From: Pseudonocardia sediminis
Lineage (GTDB): Bacteria > Actinomycetota > Actinomycetes > Mycobacteriales > Pseudonocardiaceae
Assembly: GCF_004217185.1 (NCBI RefSeq)
Contig: NZ_SHKL01000001.1
Coordinates: 1,944,001-2,008,000, forward strand
Length of the DNA stretch: 64,000 nucleotides
Direction of reading: 5' to 3'
The notes under the pieces are model-generated. The model ran no database searches and was not told where the DNA came from. It saw nothing but the letters and a program-made list of their open reading frames with translations. The first letter of the stretch is position 1; each line of letters opens with the position of its first letter. The translations under genes and the position numbers were made by a program. This document shows positions 8,622-17,467 of the stretch, one piece after another.

Positions 8622-9587
8622 GTGACCCCGCCGCGACCCGCCCCGCCGGTGTCCGCCCCGTCCCGCCGGCCGCGCAACCGCACGTCGGTGACCGTGCGGG
8701 TGCTGCTGGGGGCCGCCGCGGCCGCGGTCGTGCTGTGGGTGCTGCTCACCCGGTGGTCGGCGCTGCTCGCGGGGCACCCGGCCTACCCGGTCCTGCTCGT
8801 TCTCGTCGCGCTCGTCGGGGTGTTCCTGCTGGTCCGGGCCGCCCGCCCGATCCGCGGCGGACGGGTGCGCGCCGCCGGCCGGGTGGCGGCCGGGCTGGGC
8901 CTGGTCGTGGTGCTGTCCGTGGTGGTGTGGCTGCGGCCGTATGCGGCCGAGCCGGTCGCGGTCGCCGCGGCCGAGTCGTCGCCGGCGGTCGAGGTCGTCG
9001 ACTCCGCGAGCAGCTGGGAGCTTCGCCCGCGCGCCGCGGCCACCGGCACCGGTGTCGTGTTCCACCCCGGGGCGCTGGTCGACCCGCGCGCCTACCTGGC
9101 GCTGCTGCGTCCGCTGGCCGAGCGGGGCGATCTGGTCGTCGTGGTCAAGCCACCCCTGGACGTGGCGCTGCTCGCTCCGGGCGCGGCCGGCGACGCGGTG
9201 GCGGCCCATCCGGAGGTGACGCGGTGGGCGATCGGCGGGCACTCGCTCGGCGGGCTCCCGGCGTCGTCGGCGGCGGCGCAGGGGATCGCGGGCGTCCGGG
9301 GGCTGTTCCTGTGGGCGTCGTACCCGGCCGATGACGTCTCGGGCGCACCGGTCTCCGCGCTGTCGGTCTCCGGGGATCGGGACACGGTCATCGCGCCCGA
9401 CGGTGTCGCGGCGTCGCGCGCGCAGCTCCCGGCCGGGACGCGGTTCGTCGTGGTCGCGGGCGCGGTGCACGCGTTCTTCGGCGACTACGGGACGCAGGCC
9501 GGGGACGGGACGCCGACGACGGGCCGCGCGGACGCGCAACGGCAGATCGTCGAGGCGACGGCGTCGTTCGTCGGTGCGCTGCGCTGA
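8622..9587 (+). CDS. Membrane-anchored alpha/beta hydrolase
   Basis: Hydrolase of about 321 residues. Three N-terminal hydrophobic segments (about residues 25-45, 50-70 and 85-105) anchor it, and the rest is a compact alpha/beta hydrolase domain: oxyanion region VFHPGALVDPRAY, nucleophile elbow GGHSLGG, acid in SGDRDTVI and a closing His in AGAVHAFFGDYG. The family (abhydrolase 5-like, small actinobacterial membrane hydrolases) has no settled substrate. GTG at 8622 is preferred; the frame extends upstream to 8508 but overlaps the divergent gene. It converges with the small membrane protein at 9652. Confidence 0.8.
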   Translation: MTPPRPAPPVSAPSRRPRNRTSVTVRVLLGAAAAAVVLWVLLTRWSALLAGHPAYPVLLVLVALVGVFLLVRAARPIRGGRVRAAGRVAAGLGLVVVLSVVVWLRPYAAEPVAVAAAESSPAVEVVDSASSWELRPRAAATGTGVVFHPGALVDPRAYLALLRPLAERGDLVVVVKPPLDVALLAPGAAGDAVAAHPEVTRWAIGGHSLGGLPASSAAAQGIAGVRGLFLWASYPADDVSGAPVSALSVSGDRDTVIAPDGVAASRAQLPAGTRFVVVAGAVHAFFGDYGTQAGDGTPTTGRADAQRQIVEATASFVGALR

Positions 9588-9604
9588 CGCGACCCACCGG
9601 AGCC

Positions 9605-9651
9605 GTCACCGGGGCCGGGCGTCACCGGGGCCGGGCTTCACCGGCCGGGCC
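9605..9651. repeat. 16-bp tandem repeat between convergent genes
   Basis: Two exact copies of GTCACCGGGGCCGGGC (9605-9620, 9621-9636) and a third with a 2-base deletion (9637-9650), filling the gap between two convergent genes. Confidence 0.7.
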
Positions 9652-10227
9652 TCACCAGGGCGCGGTGGAGCCCTCCGAGGCCGGTCCGGGCCGCTCCTCG
9701 GTCGGCGGGGGCTGCGCGGCCGGCTCGTGCTTCGAGGTCCACCAGCGCTCGACGTTCGCCGACGGCCGGTCCGCGCTCGGGCGCGGAAGCGGGATGGTGC
9801 GGTGGCGCGGTTCGGCGTGGGGCTGGCGCAGGCCGCGCGGGGGCGTGAAGGGGATCGGGCCGCTGATCCGGACGTTGCGGTCGCCGTGGTGGATCAGGTC
9901 GTAGACCTGGGCGCGCTGGACCAGGGCGCGACGGTGACGCGGGGCGACGACGAGGCGCTTGTAGACGTGCCGCAGACCGACCCCGACCGGCGCGGCCACC
10001 ACGAGCGTGACGACGACGTGCCACCAGTGCGTGGCCCAGAAGTGGATGACGCCCACGACGACGGCGGTGACGGCGATCCCGGCCGTCTTGACCAGGGCGA
10101 CCTGCAGGCGCAGGCGGGGGCTCCGGGAGGTGGAACGCAGCTGCGCGGCGGTGGAGGAGACGACCCAGATCCAGTAGCCGGCGAGCAGGGCGTGGGCGAT
10201 GTAGCCGGTGACCTCGCGCAGTCCCAC
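9652..10227 (-). CDS. Small membrane protein of unknown function
   Basis: I do not recognise this family. About 191 residues: hydrophobic helices near 6-26, 45-63 and 65-83 (IHFWATHWWHVVVTLVVAAPVGVG region), then a basic linker HVYKRLVVAPRHRRAL and a proline-rich, probably cytoplasmic C-terminal half ending EGSTAPW. The His/Trp-rich loop HFWATHWWH between helices 2 and 3 is striking. GTG at 10227 is preferred over the upstream 10272 because AGGAGG lies eight bases ahead. A possible iron box and a long palindrome lie upstream. Confidence 0.6.
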   Translation of the reverse strand: MGLREVTGYIAHALLAGYWIWVVSSTAAQLRSTSRSPRLRLQVALVKTAGIAVTAVVVGVIHFWATHWWHVVVTLVVAAPVGVGLRHVYKRLVVAPRHRRALVQRAQVYDLIHHGDRNVRISGPIPFTPPRGLRQPHAEPRHRTIPLPRPSADRPSANVERWWTSKHEPAAQPPPTEERPGPASEGSTAPW

Positions 10228-10471
10228 GACCGACCTCCTACGGAGCGTCGCCGCACTGTGCCACAACGTCACCGAGACGCTACGCCTCGGTCGTCACCCG
10301 CTGAAGTCCCTCGTCGGCGCATTCGGGCCACCTCCGCCCGGTTGTACCGATATGGCCGATCGGCCGAACACGGGACGGAGCGAGATCCCGGCCGTCCCCG
10401 CAGCACGGGAGTCCCGGCACGACGGTGAACGGACGAGCTCGTCTCGTGAGCGGATCTCCGGGTCCCGACGC

Positions 10472-10507
10472 GACGGTGGGCCGGTCGCATGCGACCGGCC
10501 CACCGTC
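10472..10507 (-). terminator. 36-bp perfect palindrome, probable terminator of the aldehyde dehydrogenase gene
   Basis: Two 18-bp arms meet directly at GCATGC (10487-10492). In RNA it gives a long stem with a tiny loop. It lies about 95 bases past the stop of the leftward aldehyde dehydrogenase gene. Confidence 0.55.
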
Positions 10508-10548
10508 TGCCCGAACTGACGCGCCGCTCCCACCACGAAGCGACTCGC

Positions 10549-10567
10549 TAAAGTTAGCCTTGCCTGT
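10549..10567. promoter_or_regulatory. Candidate DtxR/IdeR iron box
   Basis: TAAAGTTAGCCTTGCCTGT agrees with the degenerate IdeR box TWAGGTWAGSCTWACCTWA at 15 of 19 positions. It is a TA-rich island in GC-rich sequence. It lies upstream of the leftward membrane protein gene but 320 bases away, with a palindrome in between, so a role is doubtful. Confidence 0.3.
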
Positions 10568-10599
10568 GCTCTGCGGTCAAGGGTGAATCCGGACCGGCG

Positions 10600-12072
10600 T
10601 CAGCCCAGGGTGAAGGGGTCCCGGGTGCCGCCGGTCAGCTCGACCCACACGGACTTGTCCTCGAGGTAGGCGTCGAGGGACCCGGAGCCGTTCTCCCGCC
10701 CGAGGCCGGACTGCTTGAACCCACCGAAGGGAACGCTCGGCGCGACCACGCGGTAGGCGTTGATCCACACCGTGCCGGCCTTGATCTTCGCGGCCATCCG
10801 GTGGGCCCGGTGCACGTCCTTGGTCCAGACGGCGCCGGCCAGGCCGTAGGGGGTGTCGTTGGCCAGCTTCACGGCCTCGTCCTCGTCGGTGAACGTGACG
10901 GCGGAGAGCACCGGGCCGAACACCTCCTCGCGGAAGACGGTGTCGCTCGGCTTCACCGAGAGCACGGTGGGCTTGACGAAGTAGCCGCCCAGGGCGTCCT
11001 CGGCCGCGCCACCGTAGGCGACGGTGGCGCCCTCGGACTTCGCCGTCTCCAGGTAGCCCAGCACCTTCTCGTACTGCGGCTTGTTCGCGACCGGGCCCAT
11101 CTCGGTGTCCTCGGCGTTCGGGTCGCCGAGCTTGATCGTCGCGGCGCGCTCGGCGACGAGGCGGACCAGCTCGTCGTGCACGTCGGCGTGCACGATCAGG
11201 CGCGACCCGGCCATGCAGGTCTGGCCGGTCGCGGCGAACACGCCGGCGATCAGGCCGTTCGCGGCTGCCTGCAGGTCGGCGTCGGGGAAGACGACCTGCG
11301 GGGACTTGCCGCCCAGTTCCAGGGTGACCGGGTTGAGCCGCTCGGCGGCGGCGTGTGCGACGGAGCGCCCGGTCGCGGTGGAGCCGGTGAACGCGACCTT
11401 GTCGATGTCCGGGTGGCTCGCCAGGTGCTCCCCGGTCTCGCGGGACAGACCGGTCACGATGTTGACCACGCCGGCCGGGATGCCCGCCTTCTCGATCAGC
11501 TCGCCGAAGCCGAGCGTCGAGCCGGGGGAGTGCTCGCTGGGCTTGATCACGATGGTGCAGCCGGCGGCCAGGGCCGGGGCGAGCTTCCACGTCATCAGCA
11601 GCAGCGGCGAGTTCCACGGGGTGATCGCGGCGACGACGCCGACCGGCTCGCGGCGGGTGTAGACGAGGTAGTTCGGGTTGGGCGACGGGATCTGGCGTCC
11701 CTCGATCTTGTCGGCCAGCCCGGCGTAGTAGTGGTACCAGCCGCCGAGGCCGTTGAGCTGGCCGATCATCTCGCGGTAGAGCTTGCCGGAGTCGTTGACC
11801 TCCTGGCGGGCCAGCTTCTCGGCGTTCTCGGTGACCAGGTCGCCGAGGCGGCGCAGGCAGGCGGCGCGGGCGAAGCCGGTCATCTGCCCCCACTCGCCGT
11901 CCAGGGCGGAGCGGGCCGCGGCGACGGCGGCGTCGACGTCCTCGGGGCCGCCGTCGGGGATCGTCGCCCAGTTCTGCGCGGTGTAGGGGTTCTGGGACTC
12001 GAAGGTCTTCCCGGAGATCGCATCGACGGCCTTGCCGCCGATCAGCATCCGGAACTGCTCGAGATCGGCCAT
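10600..12072 (-). CDS. NAD(P)-dependent aldehyde dehydrogenase
   Basis: Aldehyde to acid oxidation, classic ALDH superfamily. 490 residues, normal family length. Catalytic features are intact: PWNSP nucleotide-fold motif, KPSEHSP with the cofactor-binding Lys, FTGSTATG, general base Glu in LELGGKSP (about 253) and nucleophile Cys in GQTCMAGSR (about 287). Closest in feel to betaine/2-hydroxymuconate-type aldehyde dehydrogenases; the substrate is not readable. ATG start. An FMN-reductase-like gene lies 23 bases upstream on the same strand, so they probably form one transcript opposite the AraC regulator. Confidence 0.9.
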   Translation of the reverse strand: MADLEQFRMLIGGKAVDAISGKTFESQNPYTAQNWATIPDGGPEDVDAAVAAARSALDGEWGQMTGFARAACLRRLGDLVTENAEKLARQEVNDSGKLYREMIGQLNGLGGWYHYYAGLADKIEGRQIPSPNPNYLVYTRREPVGVVAAITPWNSPLLLMTWKLAPALAAGCTIVIKPSEHSPGSTLGFGELIEKAGIPAGVVNIVTGLSRETGEHLASHPDIDKVAFTGSTATGRSVAHAAAERLNPVTLELGGKSPQVVFPDADLQAAANGLIAGVFAATGQTCMAGSRLIVHADVHDELVRLVAERAATIKLGDPNAEDTEMGPVANKPQYEKVLGYLETAKSEGATVAYGGAAEDALGGYFVKPTVLSVKPSDTVFREEVFGPVLSAVTFTDEDEAVKLANDTPYGLAGAVWTKDVHRAHRMAAKIKAGTVWINAYRVVAPSVPFGGFKQSGLGRENGSGSLDAYLEDKSVWVELTGGTRDPFTLG

Positions 12073-12095
12073 GGGTGGGTCTCCTACTCGTCGGG

Positions 12096-12689
12096 TCAGA
12101 TCTGGGGACGGAGCGCGCGGACGCCCGGTGCGGCGCGTAACGCGGCGGTGAACTCGGTCAGTGCCCGGCCGTACGCGGCGGCCACGGCGGCGGCCTCGGT
12201 GGTGAGCACGGGGCCGGTCGGCACGGGGCCGGCCGGGTCGTCGGTGTAGTCGTCGCTGTGCAGGTAGAGCCCGGGGGAGAGCACCTGCGCGGCGAAGAAC
12301 CCGGCCAGGATCGAGCGCACGTCCTCGACGGCCAGGAAGTGGTGCAGGCTCGCGCCGACCTGCACGACGGCGGTCGCCTTGCCCAGCAGCGGCGAGCTCG
12401 TCTCCCCGGCGGCCCCGCGCTGGGTGCCCTCCAGCACGCTCTTGATCAGCGTGCTGCAGCGGGCGCGGTGGGTGGGGGAGGCGAACACGATGCCGTCGGC
12501 GTCGGTCAGCGCGACCTGCACGGCCTCCGGCGAGGGGCCCCCGGCGAGGTCGAGCAGCGTGGTCCGGGCACCCGCGTCGCGGGCCCCGGCCAGCACGGCG
12601 TGCGCGGCGGTCAGCGTCTTCCCCCCGGGTGTCGGGGAGCCGACGAGGGCCAGGATCCGCGGTCCGGCGTCGGCCGGTGCGCTCGTCAT
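12096..12689 (-). CDS. NAD(P)H-dependent FMN reductase, flavodoxin fold
   Basis: Flavodoxin-like reductase of 197 residues. The N-terminal loop LALVGSPTPGGKTLTAAHAVL binds FMN phosphate, and FASPTHRARCSTLIKSVLEG is the second conserved FMN-contact region of the MsuE/SsuE-type NAD(P)H:FMN reductases. Such enzymes feed reduced FMN to two-component LLM monooxygenases; a RutA-like one lies at 14078. The ATG at 12689 has GGAAGGA ahead; the open frame runs further upstream but without family sequence. It is followed by the aldehyde dehydrogenase gene, and the AraC regulator is divergent. Confidence 0.85.
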   Translation of the reverse strand: MTSAPADAGPRILALVGSPTPGGKTLTAAHAVLAGARDAGARTTLLDLAGGPSPEAVQVALTDADGIVFASPTHRARCSTLIKSVLEGTQRGAAGETSSPLLGKATAVVQVGASLHHFLAVEDVRSILAGFFAAQVLSPGLYLHSDDYTDDPAGPVPTGPVLTTEAAAVAAAYGRALTEFTAALRAAPGVRALRPQI

Positions 12690-12916
12690 CGGTGACGGGT
12701 CCTTCCGGTGGTGAGGTGGTTCCACCCGCGAGGTTAGGCCCGACCCCGGGTGGTCCACATCCGCGAGGCGAAACCGATCAGCCCGTTTGCGCACGGCCGC
12801 CCCCCGGTCACCGCCCGGCGCCGGGAGCGGGGTGGCCGTCGCAGCGGATGCACCGGTGGGTCGTCGCATGCCACGCTGATCACGCACTTGGCGAGGAACC
12901 GGCCGAGGAGGTTTCG

Positions 12917-13915
12917 GTGAGTGTGGCGACGGAGCCCGTGGACGAGCCGCTGCGCGCGCACGCGGTCATGAACACCGACGACGTCGACGAGGCGAGGCAC
13001 GTCGTCACCGAGGTCTACGTCCCGCACGACCTGGACTCCTCCGGCGGCCTCCCCCTCGACGCCCGGCTCAACTGCGTCGCCTCGCCCCGGCTGACGCTCG
13101 GCTACCTCGTCTACGGCGCGAACGCGGCGCTGACGCTGCCGCCGCTGGAGCACTGCTACCACGTCAACCTCACCCTCAGCGGGCGCACGCGGGTCACCCG
13201 CCGCGGCGGGCGAGAGGAGGCGAGCACGTCCGGTGGGCGCAGCGGCGCGGTGCTGCTGCCGCACGAGGACTCGACGGTCACGTGGACCCCGGAGGCCACC
13301 CAGTACGCGATGAAGTTCCCGCGCGGGCCGCTGGAGGAGCATCTCGGTGCGCTGATCGGGCAGCCGGTCACCGACCCGCTCGACTTCGCGGTGTCCTTCG
13401 ACATGACCTCCGGAGCGGGCGCCGCGCTGCACTCCGCGGTGCGGTTCCTGCGGACCGAGATCGACCGCCCGGGCGGGATCGCCGAGGCGCCGCTGGCCCG
13501 CGCGCAGCTCGAGACCTACGTGATGACGGCGCTTCTGCACGGCGTCGGGCACCGCTACAGCGACGACCTGCGCGCCCCCTCCGAGCGCGAGCACCCCGCG
13601 GCGGTGCGCCGCGTCGTCGAGTACATCGAGGCCCACGCCGACGAGCCGCTGACCGTGCCCGCGCTGGCCCGGCACGCCGGGGTGTCGGTCCGGTCGCTGC
13701 AGATCAGCTTCGCCCGCCACCTCGGCGTGACCCCGAGCGAGTACCTGCGCGACGTGCGCCTGACCCGGGTGCACGCCGACCTGGTCGCGGGCAACCCGGC
13801 CGACACCTCTGTCACCGAACGGGCCGGGGCCTGGGGGTTCGTGCACCTGAGCCGGTTCTCCGAGCAGTACCGCCGCAAGTTCGGCGTGCTGCCGTCGCAG
13901 ACGCTGCGCTCGTGA
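12917..13915 (+). CDS. AraC family transcriptional regulator
   Basis: DNA-binding regulator of about 332 residues: an N-terminal cupin-like sensing domain of the AraC_binding_2 type (about 20-190) and a C-terminal pair of helix-turn-helix motifs (EYIEAHADEPLTVPALARHAGVSVRSLQ, then FARHLGVTPSEYLRDVRL and the closing WGFVHLSRFSEQYRRKFG). AGGAGG at 12906-12911 sits just ahead of GTG 12917; a second in-frame GTG at 12923 is possible. It lies between the FMN reductase/aldehyde dehydrogenase pair (divergent) and the RutA-like monooxygenase (downstream), and probably regulates one or both. Confidence 0.88.
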   Translation: MSVATEPVDEPLRAHAVMNTDDVDEARHVVTEVYVPHDLDSSGGLPLDARLNCVASPRLTLGYLVYGANAALTLPPLEHCYHVNLTLSGRTRVTRRGGREEASTSGGRSGAVLLPHEDSTVTWTPEATQYAMKFPRGPLEEHLGALIGQPVTDPLDFAVSFDMTSGAGAALHSAVRFLRTEIDRPGGIAEAPLARAQLETYVMTALLHGVGHRYSDDLRAPSEREHPAAVRRVVEYIEAHADEPLTVPALARHAGVSVRSLQISFARHLGVTPSEYLRDVRLTRVHADLVAGNPADTSVTERAGAWGFVHLSRFSEQYRRKFGVLPSQTLRS

Positions 13916-13974
13916 CGAACGCCGGAGACCACCGCCGCGGTGCGCCGATCGGATAGACGGCTGCGCGTCGCGGA

Positions 13975-14003
13975 TGGTCGTCGCCGGACGGCCTTCCTAG
14001 CGT
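13975..14003 (+). promoter_or_regulatory. Candidate promoter of the RutA-like monooxygenase gene
   Basis: TAGCGT at 13998-14003 fits the actinobacterial -10 TAnnnT, with a weak TGGTCG -35 at 13975-13980 and 17-bp spacing. The same -10 hexamer occurs before the genes at 41270 and 18455. Confidence 0.4.
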
Positions 14004-14077
14004 GGTGGCGATCACGGCGTCCGGCGGCCCGGCCGCGGGCGCGCCGTCTCCCCGTCACCGCCGATGGAGGTAATCCC

Positions 14078-15220
14078 ATGGTCCAGACCGTCACCCACGG
14101 CCGCGAGAAGACGCTGCCGCTCGAGCACACCCGCACCGGCCCGTCGATCTTCAACGACCAGAAGATGAAGCTCGGTCTGTTCGGCTCGAACTGTTCGGGC
14201 GGTCTGTGCATGACCGAGGCCGAGACGACCTACGAGATCACCTGGGACCACACCAAGTCGATCGCGCAGAAGGCCGACCGGCTCGGCATGGAGGCGATGG
14301 TCCCGGTCGCACGCTGGAAGGGCTTCGGCGGCAACGTCAACTTCAACGGCACGAACTTCGAGACGTTCACCTGGGCCGCGGGCCTCGCCGAGGCGACCGA
14401 GCAGATCACCATCTTCACCACCACGCACATCCCGACCGTGCACCCGATCGTCGCGGCGAACATGGCCGTCACCAACGACCACATCGCCTCCGGCCGCTAC
14501 GGCCTGAACCTGGTCATGGGCTGGTTCACCCCCGAGATGCAGATGTTCAACCCCAAGCAGCTCGAGCACGACGAGCGCTACGTCTACGGGGGCGAGTGGC
14601 TGGAGTTCGTGGAGCGGCTCTGGACCGCCGAGGGCGAGTTCGACTTCGACGGCAAGTACTTCCAGTCGACGCACTGCGAGTCCGAGCCCAAGCCGTTCCA
14701 GAACCCGCGCCCGGTGCTGATCAACGCCGGCAACTCGCCGTCGGGCACCGACTTCTCCGCGAAGTACTGCGACATCAACTTCGCCTCGCTCGACATCGAG
14801 AAGATGGGTGACTACACGAAGGCGATCAAGGCCAAGGCGCGCGAGGAGTACCAGCGCCGGATCAGCACCATGACCTACGGCCTGGTCGTCTGCCGCGACA
14901 CCGAGGCCGAGGCCAAGCGCGTGCACCAGGACATCATCGACAAGGGCGACTGGCCCGGTGCGCGCAACCTGATGTCGATCATCGGCATGGAGAGCCAGTC
15001 GTTCAACGAGCAGATCGAGAAGTTCCAGGAGCGGTTCATCGCCGGCTGGGCCGGGATGCCGCTGGTCGGGACGCCCGAGCAGATCGTCGACGGTTTCCAG
15101 GAGCTCTCCGACGCCGGCATGGAGGGCATGATCATGGGCTTCCTCGACTACAACGAGGAGCTCGACTACTTCGGCGAGGCCGTCATGCCGCTGATGCGCG
15201 AGGCCGGTCTCCGGTACTGA
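14078..15220 (+). CDS. LLM flavin-dependent monooxygenase, RutA/SfnG-like
   Basis: Luciferase-superfamily oxygenase of 380 residues using reduced FMN supplied by a separate reductase. The segments KGFGGNVNFNGTNFETFT, GRYGLNLVMGWF and INAGNSPSGTDFSAKY, and the C-terminal LVGTPEQIVDGF...FLDY follow the pattern of pyrimidine oxygenase RutA and related dimethylsulfone monooxygenase SfnG. No other rut genes are present, so a ring-opening uracil role is not supported; an organosulfur or amide substrate is as likely. ATG with GATGGAGG ahead. An FMN reductase gene at 12096 is the obvious partner. Confidence 0.82.
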   Translation: MVQTVTHGREKTLPLEHTRTGPSIFNDQKMKLGLFGSNCSGGLCMTEAETTYEITWDHTKSIAQKADRLGMEAMVPVARWKGFGGNVNFNGTNFETFTWAAGLAEATEQITIFTTTHIPTVHPIVAANMAVTNDHIASGRYGLNLVMGWFTPEMQMFNPKQLEHDERYVYGGEWLEFVERLWTAEGEFDFDGKYFQSTHCESEPKPFQNPRPVLINAGNSPSGTDFSAKYCDINFASLDIEKMGDYTKAIKAKAREEYQRRISTMTYGLVVCRDTEAEAKRVHQDIIDKGDWPGARNLMSIIGMESQSFNEQIEKFQERFIAGWAGMPLVGTPEQIVDGFQELSDAGMEGMIMGFLDYNEELDYFGEAVMPLMREAGLRY

Positions 15221-15233
15221 GTCCCGCCGCGTC

Positions 15234-16016
15234 TCACCGCTGGGAGCCCACGACGGAGGAGTGCACCCGCCACTCCTCCGTCGCCCGGCCGAGGGCGACG
15301 GCGTGCGTCATCCGCAGCGTCGTGGTGAGCCACAGCAGGATGTCGTGCAGGCGCAGCCGCGTCGGTGACGCGTCGCCCAGCAGGGCTGCCGCGGTGCGTT
15401 CCAGCACGCCGAAGGCGGTGTCGTTGGCGCGCAGCTCGCGCAGGATCACGGCGCCGACGTCGCTGTCGCCCTCCTCGGTGTGCGGGAGCAGCGCCCGCCG
15501 CGTGCTGCGCGTCAGGTGCGGCACGAGGTCGGGACGGCGGTGGTGCAGCGCCGCGAACACGTGTGCGGGGTGCTGCCCGGCGCGGCGCCCGATCTCGCGC
15601 AGGTCGGCCCCGACCGTGCGCGGCTCGCCCAGCACCGACAGCTCCTCGTCGCTGAGCTCCCAGAACGCGCGCCCCGCGGAGTGCTCGACGACGTCGTCGA
15701 ACAGCGGGCGGACCCGGTCCAGCGCGTCGTGCACCTCGGTCCATCCGGGGCGGCTGAGCCGGCCGTGCAGGCCCTCGCCGATCAGGATCGCGGCGTCGTC
15801 GGACCAGGTCACCGGCCGGGTGTCGAAACGCGACCAGCCGAACGCGGGCAGCTGCACCCAGTGCCCGCGCGGGAAGTCCGGGGAGCGGAACCGGAACGGC
15901 CGCCGTCCCCGGGCGTAGCCGAGCACCGCGGCGAGCGCCGTGTCGAACTCCAGCGGCTCGGGCCCGGTACTGGGCAGGTCGAGAGTCGGGCCGCCGTCGT
16001 GCGTCGCCGTCGTCAC
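15234..16016 (-). CDS. Unknown protein, DUF6308-like
   Basis: 260-residue soluble protein without signal or membrane helices. I am not certain of the family; the pattern DTALAAVLGYARGRRPFRFRSPDFPRGHWVQLPAFGW and the helical C-terminal half resemble actinobacterial DUF6308 proteins. GTG start. It lies between two LLM monooxygenase genes, converging with the RutA-like gene (stops 13 bases apart) and in line with the LimB-like gene upstream. No function is proposed. Confidence 0.6.
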   Translation of the reverse strand: MTTATHDGGPTLDLPSTGPEPLEFDTALAAVLGYARGRRPFRFRSPDFPRGHWVQLPAFGWSRFDTRPVTWSDDAAILIGEGLHGRLSRPGWTEVHDALDRVRPLFDDVVEHSAGRAFWELSDEELSVLGEPRTVGADLREIGRRAGQHPAHVFAALHHRRPDLVPHLTRSTRRALLPHTEEGDSDVGAVILRELRANDTAFGVLERTAAALLGDASPTRLRLHDILLWLTTTLRMTHAVALGRATEEWRVHSSVVGSQR

Positions 16017-16145
16017 CCTGCCATCGTCCTCCCGATCGCGACCGAACGGGGAACGGCATGTGTTGCGAGGGCGACACGGCCGTCGGCGCCTGACCGACGC
16101 CGCGCCGCGACCGGATCCCCGGCCGCGGCGCGGCGGACGGACGTC

Positions 16146-17315
16146 TCAGCCCGCGGTGGACGCGGCGGTCTCCGACTGGTGACGGGTCTGGGCCTCCTCG
16201 AGGGCCTTGCCCATGCGCCCGAACAGGTGCTCGCGGCTGCCGCGGGCGGCCGCCTTCGACGATGCCAGCCGGTCCAGGCTGCCCTGGAACTGCGGGGTCA
16301 CGTACTCGGCGAACAGCTCGTAGTGGCGCTTGGTGTCGGTCGGGTTGGCCCACTCGTGCGCCATCATCAGGTAGGCGCCGAACCCGCCCTGGGACTGCTC
16401 CTCCAGGGTGCGGATCTGGCGGACCGCGTCCTCGGGCGTGCCGATGACGCCGACGCCGCTGGTGTTGACCCAGTCGATCCGCTCCTGCAGCGTCGTCCCG
16501 GCCGGCTCGAAGTGCGGCACGGCCGCGGTGTGCTGCAGGTAGTCGAACCAGTAGTCGATGCCGTACTCGACCTGGCGGTAGGCCTCCTCCTTGGTCTCCG
16601 CGATGTGCATCGGGCCGACCAGGCGCCAGGCCTCCCGGTCCATCGTCTGGCCGAACTGCTCGGCGCGCTGCGTGGCGACGTCCCAGTGCAGCGCCAGCAG
16701 GTCGGTGTCGCCGGTCAGGGTCGCGCCGATGGAGAGCAGGCCGGCGCCGTACTTGCCGGCGATCCGCGGGCCGGACGGCGACGCGATGGCGGCGATGCCC
16801 ACCTCGAACAGCGGGCGCGTGTAGGGCCGCAGCTGGCAGCGCGCCTCGACGAGGTTGTAGCGGGAGTTCTTGTGCGTCACCGGCTCGTCGCCGAGCAGCA
16901 GCTGCATGAGGACGTCGGTGTCCTCCTCGAGGGCCTTGCGCTGCTCGACGGGGTCGATGCCGATCATCGCGGCGTCGGTGGGCAGCGAACCCGGGCCGAG
17001 CCCGAGCATGAACCGGCCCCGGGTCAGGTAGTCCAGCAGGATCGCGCGGTCCGCCACCCACAGCGGGTTGTGGTACGGCAGCGAGAGGACGCCGGTGCCG
17101 AGCTTGATGCTCGTCGTCTGGGGTGCGACGTTCGCGATGAAGATCTCCGGGCTGGCGATCATCTCGGTGCCGCACGAGTGGTGCTCACCGATCCAGGCCT
17201 CCTCGAAGCCCAGGCGGTCGAGGTGCTTGACCAGCTCGACGTCACGGGCCAGGGCCGAGACAGGGTTCTGCCCGAGCTCGGCGTGGAACGGTGCGAGGAA
17301 GACTCCGAAGCGCAT
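16146..17315 (-). CDS. LLM flavin-dependent oxidoreductase, LimB-like
   Basis: Single-component-type luciferase-like monooxygenase of 389 residues. The start MRFGVFLAPFH, the motif FEEAWIGEHHS, the strand LGTGVLSLPYHNPLWVADR and the pocket segment GRFMLGLGPGSLPTDA are those of limonene 1,2-monooxygenase and similar F420/FMN LLM proteins. The C-terminal GVIGTPEDAVRQIRTLEEQSQGGFGAYL is also typical. It would hydroxylate or epoxidise a small hydrophobic compound; the substrate is unknown. ATG start. The neighbouring DinB-like gene upstream is on the same strand, 152 bases away. Confidence 0.82.
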   Translation of the reverse strand: MRFGVFLAPFHAELGQNPVSALARDVELVKHLDRLGFEEAWIGEHHSCGTEMIASPEIFIANVAPQTTSIKLGTGVLSLPYHNPLWVADRAILLDYLTRGRFMLGLGPGSLPTDAAMIGIDPVEQRKALEEDTDVLMQLLLGDEPVTHKNSRYNLVEARCQLRPYTRPLFEVGIAAIASPSGPRIAGKYGAGLLSIGATLTGDTDLLALHWDVATQRAEQFGQTMDREAWRLVGPMHIAETKEEAYRQVEYGIDYWFDYLQHTAAVPHFEPAGTTLQERIDWVNTSGVGVIGTPEDAVRQIRTLEEQSQGGFGAYLMMAHEWANPTDTKRHYELFAEYVTPQFQGSLDRLASSKAAARGSREHLFGRMGKALEEAQTRHQSETAASTAG

Positions 17316-17467
17316 CTGATCTCCATTGATTCCGGGATGCTCGTCCGACCGCCCCGGTGCCGAATGCCCGAGGTCGACGTGGCGGTCCGGCCCGACGCTA
17401 ACCCGGACCGGTGATCCACGTCACCCCTCTCCGCATACCCGGCGTTCCGCGGAGCGGGACGACGTGG

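Larger units (their letters stand above)
10228..10599. other. 372-bp intergenic region
   Basis: No convincing gene. It holds a 36-bp perfect palindrome (10472-10507) and a DtxR/IdeR-like box (10549-10567), both described separately. Short open frames here lack ribosome sites and family features. Confidence 0.6.

Noticed and set aside
6335..8749. Very long open frames on both strands (804 and 739 codons) over the arabinosyltransferase end and ThDP gene
   Set aside because: Arg/Gly/Pro/Ala-rich shadow translations without family motifs; high GC leaves alternative frames open.
10208..10519. 103-codon plus-strand open frame in the 10.2-10.5 kb gap
   Set aside because: No ribosome site, low-complexity translation, and it overlaps a strong palindrome and the upstream gene.
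14078..15220. Full uracil-degradation (rut) pathway
   Set aside because: Only a RutA-like enzyme and a generic FMN reductase are present; rutB-G are not.
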